Positions 5,015 through 10,993 of a stretch of DNA of 16,996 bases are shown here, piece by piece. The translations under genes were made by a program, and so were the position numbers. Every line of letters begins with the position of its first letter. Within the stretch, counting starts at the first letter, position 1. Source of the stretch: Erysipelotrichaceae bacterium (lineage in GTDB: Bacteria; Bacillota_I; Bacilli_A; Erysipelotrichales; Erysipelotrichaceae); assembly GCA_900770275.1 (NCBI GenBank), contig CAAGJS010000263.1:1-16996 (forward strand), given 5' to 3'. The notes beneath the pieces were generated by a model. That model was not told the DNA's origin. It ran no database searches and worked only from the letters and a program-made list of their open reading frames with translations.

Positions 5015-6529
5015 ATGGCTACTTACTATGAGGAACCGTCGCATACATTCAGCGAATATCTGCTGGTTCCGGGCTTGACCGAAGAAGTGAATACGCCGGC
5101 AAATGTTTCACTGAAGACGCCGCTTGTCCGTTTCCGCAAGGGAGAGAAACCTTCGCTGGAGCTCAACATTCCGATGGTTTCCGCAGTCATGCAGTCGGTA
5201 TCGGACGATAAGCTTGCGATTGCGCTGGCCAAAGAGGGCGGCGTATCCTTCATCTACGGGTCGCAGTCGATTGCCACCCAGGCAGCCATGGTCGCTCGTG
5301 TCAAAAATTATAAGGCAGGCTTCGTTCCGAGCGATTCGAATGTGCGTCCGGATACGACGATTGCCGAGATGCTCGACATCCTTGCCAAGACAGGTCACAG
5401 CACGATGGCAGTTACCGATGACGGTACGGCCAACGGAAAGCTGCTCGGCATGCTGACGAGCCGCGACTATCGCATTGGCCATGTCAATCCGGATCAGACG
5501 GTCAGCGAGTTCATGACGCCGCGCGAGAAGCTGGTTGTTGGCCACAAGGAAGATGATCTGACGGCATGCAACGACATCATCTGGGAGCACAAGCTGAATC
5601 AGCTGCCGATCGTTGATGAAAATGATCATCTTCTCTATCTCGTGTTCCGCAAGGATTACGACTCTCATAAGGAATATCCGGATGAACTCCTCGACGATGA
5701 GAAGCGCTATGTCGTCGGCGCCGGCATCAATACGCGTGACTATGAGGAACGTGTACCGGCTCTGATCAAGGCGGGCGTCGATATCCTTGTCATCGACTCT
5801 TCGGATGGCTATACGGTCTGGCAGAAGAAGACGATTGACTGGATCCGTGCCAAGTATGGCAACTCGGTCAAGATCGGTGCCGGCAACGTTATCGACGAAG
5901 ACGGCTTCAACTATCTCGCGGAGGCTGGTGCGGACTTCATCAAGATCGGCATCGGCGGCGGCTCCATCTGCATTACCCGTGAAACCAAGGGTATTGGACG
6001 CGGACAGGCGACGGCTGTACAGGCAGTCGCAAAGGCGAGAGACGAATGGTTCCGCAAGACCGGTGTCTATATTCCGATCTGCTCCGATGGCGGCATCGTC
6101 TATGACTATCACATCGTTCTGGCGCTTGCGATGGGTGCGGACTTTGTGATGCTGGGCCGCTACTTCGCACGTTTTGATGAGGCACCTGGCCAGAAGCTGA
6201 TGGTCAACGGTTCCTATGTGAAGGAGTACTGGGGCGAAGGTTCGAACCGTGCCCGCAACTGGGGCCGCTACGATCTGGGCCAGGGAAAGAAGCTGACCTT
6301 CGAGGAAGGTGTCGATTCCTATGTACCGTATGCCGGCTTCCTGAAGGACAACGTTGACATGACGACGGCCAAGATCAAGTCGACTATGTGCAACTGCGGT
6401 GCACTCACCATTCCGCAGCTGCAGCAGAAGGCACGCCTGACCCTCGTATCGCCGACCTCGATCGTTGAAGGCGGAGCTCACGATGTCATCGTCAAGCATC
6501 ACGATGAGTACAATTACAACAGTCACTGA
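5015..6529 (+). CDS. guaB: IMP dehydrogenase, Tritrichomonas foetus-like type
   Basis: 504 aa. It oxidises IMP to XMP with NAD+, the first committed step of guanine nucleotide synthesis, in the cytosol. The TIM barrel holds the catalytic loop GGGSICITRE with Cys319. The mobile flap contains NWGRYD, giving Arg418-Tyr419, the pair that activates water in IMPDH and is absent from GMP reductase; Glu431 follows in FEEGVDSY. A pair of CBS domains occupies roughly residues 100-220 (LLGMLTSRDY, LNQLPIVDEND). The N-terminus (YYEEPSHTFSEYLL) and C-terminus (STMCNCGALTIPQL, SIVEGGAHDVIV) match my recollection of the T. foetus enzyme very closely, including residue numbering. AGGAGG at 4999-5004 supports ATG 5015. 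The gene is monocistronic with its own promoter and terminator, and no guaA is adjacent. Confidence 0.96.
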   Translation: MATYYEEPSHTFSEYLLVPGLTEEVNTPANVSLKTPLVRFRKGEKPSLELNIPMVSAVMQSVSDDKLAIALAKEGGVSFIYGSQSIATQAAMVARVKNYKAGFVPSDSNVRPDTTIAEMLDILAKTGHSTMAVTDDGTANGKLLGMLTSRDYRIGHVNPDQTVSEFMTPREKLVVGHKEDDLTACNDIIWEHKLNQLPIVDENDHLLYLVFRKDYDSHKEYPDELLDDEKRYVVGAGINTRDYEERVPALIKAGVDILVIDSSDGYTVWQKKTIDWIRAKYGNSVKIGAGNVIDEDGFNYLAEAGADFIKIGIGGGSICITRETKGIGRGQATAVQAVAKARDEWFRKTGVYIPICSDGGIVYDYHIVLALAMGADFVMLGRYFARFDEAPGQKLMVNGSYVKEYWGEGSNRARNWGRYDLGQGKKLTFEEGVDSYVPYAGFLKDNVDMTTAKIKSTMCNCGALTIPQLQQKARLTLVSPTSIVEGGAHDVIVKHHDEYNYNSH

Positions 6530-6545
6530 ACCTTAGAAAAATAAA

Positions 6546-6596
6546 GGCGGACGGAACTGCATCGATAATTGATTCGATGTGCTCCGTTCGCCTTTT
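6546..6596. terminator. bidirectional terminator between guaB and the DUF4342 gene
   Basis: A long stem begins GGCGGACGGA (6546-6555) and closes with TCCGTTCGCC (6583-6592), with an inner CATCGA/TCGATG pairing. TTTT follows on the plus strand. On the minus strand the hairpin is followed by a T-rich stretch (complement of plus-strand A-rich 6535-6545). It serves two convergent genes. Confidence 0.8.
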
Positions 6597-6619
6597 CCTG
6601 ATCTTTTCTCGATACTGTT

Positions 6620-6889
6620 TCAGTGATGTCCGTAAATATTGACGGTGGATCCGTCTTTCTTTTCAACTTCGACGCAGCAGTTGGTGCCAACGGCTGCGAT
6701 GGCTGTGACGATCAGTGCCCAGGGCGCTGCCGCTGCCATCAATACGCCGCCGACGATGCCGGCATTGACTGGGAACGTGGCCTTCTTCTCGCCATTATGC
6801 CAGATGTTGATCTTGGAGACGTTTCCTTCCTTTACGAGTTTCTTGATCTTTTCGACGATTTCGTTTGCGAATTCTTTCGTATCATCCAT
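6620..6889 (-). CDS. DUF4342 domain protein
   Basis: 89 aa, matching the usual DUF4342 layout: an N-terminal UBA-like helical segment (EFANEIVEKIKKLVKEGNV, residues about 6-24), a short strand region (KINIWHNGEKKATFPV), and a hydrophobic Gly/Ala-rich segment (about residues 42-70, GIVGGVLMAAAAPWALIV) that could sit in or on the membrane. It ends in a strand with CCVEVEKKDGS and a His-rich tail GHH. The family function is unknown to me. The start at 6889 has AGGTGA just upstream; the longer frame to 7045 reads through the promoter and the opposite gene, so I reject it. It is convergent with guaB and divergent from the 73-aa gene at 7002. Confidence 0.85.
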   Translation of the reverse strand: MDDTKEFANEIVEKIKKLVKEGNVSKINIWHNGEKKATFPVNAGIVGGVLMAAAAPWALIVTAIAAVGTNCCVEVEKKDGSTVNIYGHH

Positions 6890-6916
6890 GGAAATCACCT
6901 TCCTTTTTCTTCTGAA

Positions 6917-6925
6917 ATTATAGCA
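6917..6925 (-). promoter_or_regulatory. extended -10 of the DUF4342 gene
   Basis: On the minus strand TGC precedes a perfect TATAAT (6922-6917), 27 bp upstream of the start codon. No good -35 is seen at 16-18 bp. Confidence 0.55.
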
Positions 6926-6939
6926 GTCGCTCGTCAATG

Positions 6940-6968
6940 TTGCGCTATACTGAGGCTGGAGATAGATT
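6940..6968 (+). promoter_or_regulatory. possible promoter of the 73-aa gene
   Basis: TTGCGC (6940-6945), a 17-bp spacer and TAGATT (6963-6968) fit a weak housekeeping promoter. A TATACT at 6946-6951 is an alternative -10. Either would diverge from the DUF4342 promoter. Confidence 0.35.
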
Positions 6969-7001
6969 GTACACACTTTTTTCAAAACGGAGGTGTGAAC
7001 A

Positions 7002-7223
7002 ATGGAACAGAATATGCTTCGTCTTAGCAGTCCGCTGGCTATCATTTACCGGTATCTGGTCGATCATTCCATTTCTTACGATGATCGCCGCCGGGCCATG
7101 GGACTGTTCTCTTCGCACACGGATGTGGCTGCCGACTTTGCCAGTGAAATCGTAAAGGACAGAAGCCGCACCGGCATCCTGCATTCGTATCTCGATCGTA
7201 TCTTCCACAAAACAGTACAGTAA
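7002..7223 (+). CDS. uncharacterised 73-aa protein
   Basis: I recognise no family. The protein is small, soluble-looking and mostly helical (SPLAIIYRYLVDHSISYDDRRR, SEIVKDRSRTGILHSYLDRIF), with no signal peptide, Cys residues or membrane segment. It is judged real because GGAGGTG stands 7 nt before the ATG at 7002, a weak promoter precedes it, and a strong terminator follows 20 bp after the stop. It diverges from the DUF4342 gene across about 110 bp. Being a short regulator or stress protein is possible but nothing in the sequence decides it. Confidence 0.65.
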   Translation: MEQNMLRLSSPLAIIYRYLVDHSISYDDRRRAMGLFSSHTDVAADFASEIVKDRSRTGILHSYLDRIFHKTVQ

Positions 7224-7242
7224 TCAACAAAGATCAGGCGAA

Positions 7243-7273
7243 ACAACGGCAGAGATTATTCTGCCGTCGTTTT
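7243..7273. terminator. terminator between the 73-aa gene and the zinc-ribbon gene
   Basis: ACGGCAGA (7246-7253) and TCTGCCGT (7260-7267) pair around a 6-nt loop, extendable by three pairs beyond one mismatch (AAC/GTT). A T-rich tail (CGTTTTG) follows on the plus strand. It lies 14 bp past the stop codon of the minus-strand zinc-ribbon gene and may serve both. Confidence 0.75.
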
Positions 7274-7286
7274 GGGTATCTAAGGA

Positions 7287-8201
7287 TTATTGTTTATCGT
7301 TCTGCGCCTTATCACTGCTGTGCCTGGGGCGATCGTGGATGCGAAACTCATAGGAACCGGTTACTTCAAGCAATGATCCTTCATCGAGATCAAGCTCTCC
7401 GTCCGCTACCGTCCGGATGCGCCCCTGCGCGTCACGGACCTGCAGCGTCGCTGGTGCAGAAGCGGGGCTGACGTAGTAGGTGCCGGGTCTTACATTCTTC
7501 GGCACCATATAGATGCCAGGCATCAGGGTCATCGTATTATCACTGGAAAGATAGATCAGGCTGGCATGGGCTGCCTTTTCCTTTGCGACCATCAGACGGT
7601 GCAGCGTATCGCGCATGAAGAAGAGATCCGTATGCGGCGTCTTATAAGTATAGGAATGGCCGCGTTCCAGGACGTGGATCGCATGATCGTCTTCGATCGA
7701 ATGAACGACGTTGGTTCTTCTGTGTACGTTGATGAAGTGCTCGGAAAGAAAGTAGAAGGCCGCATCCGTTTCATAGATCGTTCCCTTGATTTCAGTGCCG
7801 CCGGGGACGTCGTAGAGATTTGATACATCCTTCTTTGTGATGCCGGCAATGCGCTGGATCACTTCGCGCTGCGGGATCATGGACGCATCGACCGTGATTG
7901 TTGCGTTTACCTGGTTGATCAGCTGTTCTCCTGTATGCAGAGGAATCGGCGAATCCGGAAAGAAATCTGCCCTGGTTTCCTCGACCGAATGGCTTTCCAG
8001 ATAGTCGCTCATGATCACTTCGCGCATCTTTGGGTCCGCGGTCACAAGCAGCTGAAACAGATCATATTTTACCGGCAGACCATAGGATTCAATCTTCTGC
8101 CGGCAGCTGCGGCAGAGAATATGGCCGTCCGGAAGCTTCTCCGTGCGGGAGAAGATGCCTTTATATTCATTGAAGCAGAAATCACAGACTTTAGCTGACA
8201 T
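7287..8201 (-). CDS. zinc-ribbon protein with PH-like and beta domains, function unknown
   Basis: 304 aa. The N-terminus carries a four-cysteine zinc ribbon, Cys6-x2-Cys9 and Cys30-x2-Cys33, similar in layout to DUF4428-type ribbons. The middle (about 130-210) contains a beta-rich segment, EIKGTIYETDAAFYFLSEHF, that may be a PH/GRAM-like barrel. The C-terminal part (about residues 228-290, MPGIYMVPKNVRPGTYYV) resembles the small beta domain seen in Gram-positive proteins where PGTY motifs repeat. No signal peptide or membrane helix is seen, so it is probably cytosolic. The start at 8201 follows GGAG by 6 nt; the longer frame to 8234 is rejected because it runs through the -10 box. It diverges from the HAD gene. 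The domain assignments for the middle and C-terminus are inference. Confidence 0.75.
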   Translation of the reverse strand: MSAKVCDFCFNEYKGIFSRTEKLPDGHILCRSCRQKIESYGLPVKYDLFQLLVTADPKMREVIMSDYLESHSVEETRADFFPDSPIPLHTGEQLINQVNATITVDASMIPQREVIQRIAGITKKDVSNLYDVPGGTEIKGTIYETDAAFYFLSEHFINVHRRTNVVHSIEDDHAIHVLERGHSYTYKTPHTDLFFMRDTLHRLMVAKEKAAHASLIYLSSDNTMTLMPGIYMVPKNVRPGTYYVSPASAPATLQVRDAQGRIRTVADGELDLDEGSLLEVTGSYEFRIHDRPRHSSDKAQNDKQ

Positions 8202-8223
8202 GCGCAACTCCTTGACCATCCAT

Positions 8224-8231
8224 ATTATAAT
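8224..8231. promoter_or_regulatory. palindromic -10 region shared by divergent genes
   Basis: ATTATAAT (8224-8231) is its own reverse complement and gives a TATAAT in each direction: 22 bp before the zinc-ribbon start on the minus strand and 36 bp before the HAD start on the plus strand. Neither direction has a convincing -35. Confidence 0.45.
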
Positions 8232-8267
8232 CATCCTTACTTGAAAACATCAGAAGAGGAGAAATCC

Positions 8268-8924
8268 ATGACCGTTCGCGCATATCTGTTTGATCTTGAT
8301 GATACGCTGGGCAATCGCCGCATCTATGCCTATGAAACCTATGCCCGCCGTGTAGATGAACGGTATCCGGATCTGGACCCTCTGTTTCGGGAGGTGATTC
8401 TGCAGCACTGCATGGTCCTCGACCAGCATGGCGATGTCAATAAAGGCTATGTTCGCGATGGCATTCTTCGGAAATGGAAGATCGACCTTGGCGAAAACTT
8501 CAATGACTGGTGGGAAGAACATCTCTGGCAGCAGATGGTTCTCTTCCCGGACGCGATCGATGTCATCAGGGAACTCAAGAAGCGCAGTTATATGGTCGGT
8601 GTCGTGACCAATGGTTCCGCCTATGGCCAGAATAAGAAGCTGGAAAAGGCGGGCCTCAAAGAGATTCTTGATGACTGGGTTGTCAGCGGTGACATCGGCA
8701 TCCATAAACCGGATCCCGCCATTTATCAGCTCGCCGCTGATCACCTTCATGTACAGTGTGATGAGTGTGTCTTTGTCGGCGATCTTTGGCAGACGGATCT
8801 TTACGGGGCGGCACGTGCCGGAATGAAGCCCGTATGGATGAGCGCCGAAGGCATGCCGGCACAGGATTTTAAAAAAATACCGCAGATTCGTCATCTGCGG
8901 GAACTGCTGGATCTTTCCTTATAA
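8268..8924 (+). CDS. HAD superfamily hydrolase
   Basis: 218 aa, typical length for a haloacid-dehalogenase-like phosphatase of the class with a helical cap (subfamily I). All four catalytic motifs are present: FDLDDT with nucleophile Asp9 and Asp11; TNGS at 114-117; Lys147 in HKPDP; and GDLWQTD with Asp172 and Asp177. Such enzymes hydrolyse phosphate from small metabolites with Mg2+; the substrate cannot be told from the sequence. The start at 8268 has AGAGGAG 8 nt upstream. An ATG at 8241 would place the ribosome site inside the gene, so it is rejected. The last codons contain the terminator of the convergent XRE gene, and only 5 bp separate the two stop codons. Confidence 0.88.
   Translation: MTVRAYLFDLDDTLGNRRIYAYETYARRVDERYPDLDPLFREVILQHCMVLDQHGDVNKGYVRDGILRKWKIDLGENFNDWWEEHLWQQMVLFPDAIDVIRELKKRSYMVGVVTNGSAYGQNKKLEKAGLKEILDDWVVSGDIGIHKPDPAIYQLAADHLHVQCDECVFVGDLWQTDLYGAARAGMKPVWMSAEGMPAQDFKKIPQIRHLRELLDLSL
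8871..8900 (-). terminator. terminator of the XRE gene inside the HAD coding sequence
   Basis: On the minus strand CCGCAGA (8900-8894), a 7-nt loop and TCTGCGG (8886-8880) are followed by TA and seven T residues (8877-8871). It lies 30 bp beyond the XRE stop codon and wholly within the last 20 codons of the opposing HAD gene. On the plus strand there is no T-tract, so HAD transcription should pass. Confidence 0.75.
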
Positions 8925-8929
8925 TCGGG

Positions 8930-9178
8930 TTATTCAGCTTTCTTGGGCATGAAAGTCAGCGACAGCTGAAGGTTCATACCTTCCGCAAGCCGGGCAAGCG
9001 TTTTTAAAGAGGGGTTTCCAATCCCGCGCTCCAGCTTACTGATGTCGCTCTGCGCAATGCCGGTACGGCTTGACAGTTCTTTCTGTGTCAGGCCAGCAGT
9101 GCGGCGCGCTCTGAGAAGTTCCCGAATGATGCTGTCTGTAATTTCTTTCGTCGATTCCTGTTGTTCTTTCAAGTTCAT
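8930..9178 (-). CDS. XRE-family helix-turn-helix regulator (HigA-like, orphan)
   Basis: 82 aa. A lambda-repressor-like helix-turn-helix fills residues about 18-72: LLRARRTAGLTQKELSSRTG, then IAQSDISKLERGIGNPS and LKTLARLAEGM. This pattern, ending in LQLSLTFMPK, is like HigA antitoxins and similar small regulators. No toxin gene lies upstream or downstream in the same direction, so it is an orphan here. GGTGAG stands 6 nt before the ATG at 9178. The upstream gap is very AT-rich and holds two inverted repeats that could be its operators; autoregulation is inference. Its terminator is within the convergent HAD gene. Confidence 0.85.
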   Translation of the reverse strand: MNLKEQQESTKEITDSIIRELLRARRTAGLTQKELSSRTGIAQSDISKLERGIGNPSLKTLARLAEGMNLQLSLTFMPKKAE

Positions 9179-9197
9179 TTTTGTCTCACCGTAAGAT

Positions 9198-9247
9198 CAT
9201 AAATACCATAAAGTCAAATGATTTATGTACCAGATAAATCTATTTAT
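9198..9247. promoter_or_regulatory. two AT-rich inverted repeats, candidate XRE operators
   Basis: First repeat: CATAAAT (9198-9204) and ATTTATG (9221-9227), 16 bp apart. Second: ATAAAT-CT-ATTTAT (9234-9247), a perfect palindrome around a 2-bp centre. They lie 20-70 bp upstream of the XRE start, where an autoregulated repressor would bind. I found no clear -35/-10 pair for the gene. The rest of the 9179-9400 gap holds nothing else I can name apart from the yitT -10. Confidence 0.4.
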
Positions 9248-9390
9248 TTATAACATATCTTGGTTAAATTTCAAGAACAAATCATGTGCACGCATGCCCT
9301 TCAGAAGATAATATCGTAATAAATTACAAAAAATGAAAAAAATTCCAATTGCAATGTAACACAGCCTCCGCGAAGGAGAAGAAGCAGGCA

Positions 9391-9399
9391 TGCTATAAT
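9391..9399 (+). promoter_or_regulatory. extended -10 directly before yitT
   Basis: TGC plus a perfect TATAAT (9394-9399) ends 1 bp before the first candidate ATG (9401) and 7 bp before the second (9407). Initiation at the usual distance would fall at about 9406-9407. GGCAT (9387-9391) and ATGCC (9401-9405) form a short inverted repeat across the box. Confidence 0.5.
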
Positions 9400-9400
9400 C

Positions 9401-10282
9401 ATGCCGATGAGCCAGAATGTACAGACTGTAAAAATCAAGAGAAACACATTTGTCGATACTTTGTCCATTATCGCGGGTACATTTCTTCTCTGCCTCTCGG
9501 TTGAGATGTTCCTGCTGCCTTATAATATTCTTTCAGGCGGCGTCGCCGGCATCAGTGTCGCCCTCTACCCTCTGATCCATATTGATACAACGCTGATGGC
9601 TAACAGTCTGACGATTATTCTTCTGTTTGTTGGCCGTATTTTTCTTGGCCGCGACTTTTTTCTGAAGACGGTATTGTCTTCACTTCTCTATCCCGCCTTC
9701 AACCTTCTGCTGCAGCGGATCGTTCCGGTTCCTGATGTGTCCCCCGCTCTGGCATCGTTCTATGGCGGTTTACTGGGAGGGGCCGGGGTCGGTCTTGTCA
9801 TGCGCACCGGAGCCTCGACCGGCGGAATGGATGTGCCGCCGCTGGTCATTCATCGCTATACGAACATTCCGGTCAGTACGCTGGTGTTCATTGTGGATGG
9901 TATCACGGTGCTGCTTGGCTGCTTTATCTATAACATTGAAGCGGTATTGATCGGTCTTATTTCGGTGATGGCAAGCTCCGTCGCTCTGAACAAGATTCTG
10001 AACGTAGGATCCGGTGCTTCGGCGCGGCAGGTGCAGATCATTTCGGACAAGTGGGATGCCATTGCCCAGGTCGTTACCCATGATCTTGATCGCAGCTGCA
10101 CGATTCTCGACGGTGTTGGCGGCTATACGCGGGAAGAGCGGAAAGTCGTCATGGTGATTGTGTCCAAGACGGAGTATTATCAATTGATTGCTACGGTGAA
10201 GATGCTTGATCCGATGGCATTCATCATTACCAGCGAAGTCGCCGATATGCAGGGCGAAGGCTGGACGTATACATTGATTTAA
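9401..10282 (+). CDS. yitT: YitT family membrane protein
   Basis: 293 aa from ATG 9401, or 291 from ATG 9407. The family layout is clear: an N-terminal integral membrane part (about residues 18-205) with several hydrophobic helices, including the hallmark SGGVAGI near the end of helix 1 and GASTGGMDV in the middle. A soluble C-terminal DUF2179 domain of about 80 residues follows (RQVQIISDKWDAIAQVV, then GGYTREERKVVMVIVSK). The transported or sensed molecule is unknown for the family. The start is uncertain: the only nearby AGGAG (9374-9378) is over 20 nt from either ATG, and an extended -10 sits right in front, so translation may be leaderless from 9407. ftsE follows after 21 bp, so it probably leads the division operon. 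Confidence 0.88.
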   Translation: MPMSQNVQTVKIKRNTFVDTLSIIAGTFLLCLSVEMFLLPYNILSGGVAGISVALYPLIHIDTTLMANSLTIILLFVGRIFLGRDFFLKTVLSSLLYPAFNLLLQRIVPVPDVSPALASFYGGLLGGAGVGLVMRTGASTGGMDVPPLVIHRYTNIPVSTLVFIVDGITVLLGCFIYNIEAVLIGLISVMASSVALNKILNVGSGASARQVQIISDKWDAIAQVVTHDLDRSCTILDGVGGYTREERKVVMVIVSKTEYYQLIATVKMLDPMAFIITSEVADMQGEGWTYTLI

Positions 10283-10303
10283 AGGCTGCAGGAGGAACCA
10301 TGC

Positions 10304-10993
10304 ATGATTGAATGCACCCACGTATTTAAAAAGTACAAGAACGGTGTCAATGCGCTTTACGACATCAATATGAATATCGCCCAGGGCGAATTCGTTTATA
10401 TTATCGGTCCCACGGGATCGGGCAAATCGACCCTGATCAAGCTTCTCGATGGCGAAGAGATTCCGACCAAGGGCAAGGTCAACGTCGTCGGCATCAATGT
10501 CGGCAAGCTGCGCCACTCCAAGGTTCCGATCTACCGCCGCAACATCGGCGTCGTCTTCCAGGATTTCCGTCTGTTACCGACCAAGACGGTATTTGAGAAC
10601 ATTTCGTATGCCCTGGAAGTGATCGGGATGCGCAAGGATCTGATCCGCCGCCGCGTACGTGAAGTGATGAATCTCGTCGGTCTCGACGATAAGGGCAACT
10701 CGTTCCCCAACCAGCTTTCGGGCGGCCAGCAGCAGCGTGTCGCCATTGCAAGAGCCATCGCCAACCGTCCCAAGGTGCTGATTGCGGATGAGCCGACCGG
10801 CAACCTGGATCCGCAGATGTCGGATGAAATCATGGCGCTGCTCGAAAAGATCAATGAAGAGTACGGTACGACGATCCTCATGGTCACCCATGACATGACG
10901 ATTGTAAACAAGCACCGGAAGCGTACCATCGTGCTGGAGCACGGACATATTACGGCAGATCTTGCCCAGGGAGGTTATGCACAGCATGAGTAG
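10304..10993 (+). CDS. ftsE: cell-division ATP-binding protein FtsE
   Basis: 229 aa, full length. It is the cytosolic ATPase of FtsEX, a transporter-like complex that does not move substrate but activates peptidoglycan hydrolases outside the cell. Walker A GPTGSGKST spans residues 35-43 with Lys41; a Q-loop follows in VFQDFRLLP; the signature LSGGQ is at 138-142; Walker B and catalytic Glu are in LIADEPTGNLD; the switch His is in VTHD. AGGAGG stands 8 nt before ATG 10304. An ATG at 10300 in another frame meets a stop at once and is ignored. Its last 8 nt overlap ftsX. The C-terminus is slightly longer than in short FtsE proteins (GYAQHE). Confidence 0.96.
   Translation: MIECTHVFKKYKNGVNALYDINMNIAQGEFVYIIGPTGSGKSTLIKLLDGEEIPTKGKVNVVGINVGKLRHSKVPIYRRNIGVVFQDFRLLPTKTVFENISYALEVIGMRKDLIRRRVREVMNLVGLDDKGNSFPNQLSGGQQQRVAIARAIANRPKVLIADEPTGNLDPQMSDEIMALLEKINEEYGTTILMVTHDMTIVNKHRKRTIVLEHGHITADLAQGGYAQHE

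Noticed and set aside
4900..5016. 39-residue N-terminal extension of proS
   Set aside because: It would run through both promoters and overlap the guaB start; the ProRS family begins at MRLKNSYF, which has its own ribosome site.
5108..6526. 472-aa minus-strand open frame opposite guaB
   Set aside because: guaB on the other strand matches IMPDH over its full length; the opposite frame has no known motif, start signal or promoter.
8930..9178. Complete HigBA toxin-antitoxin pair
   Set aside because: Only the antitoxin-like gene is present; no toxin-sized frame with HigB features lies on either side.
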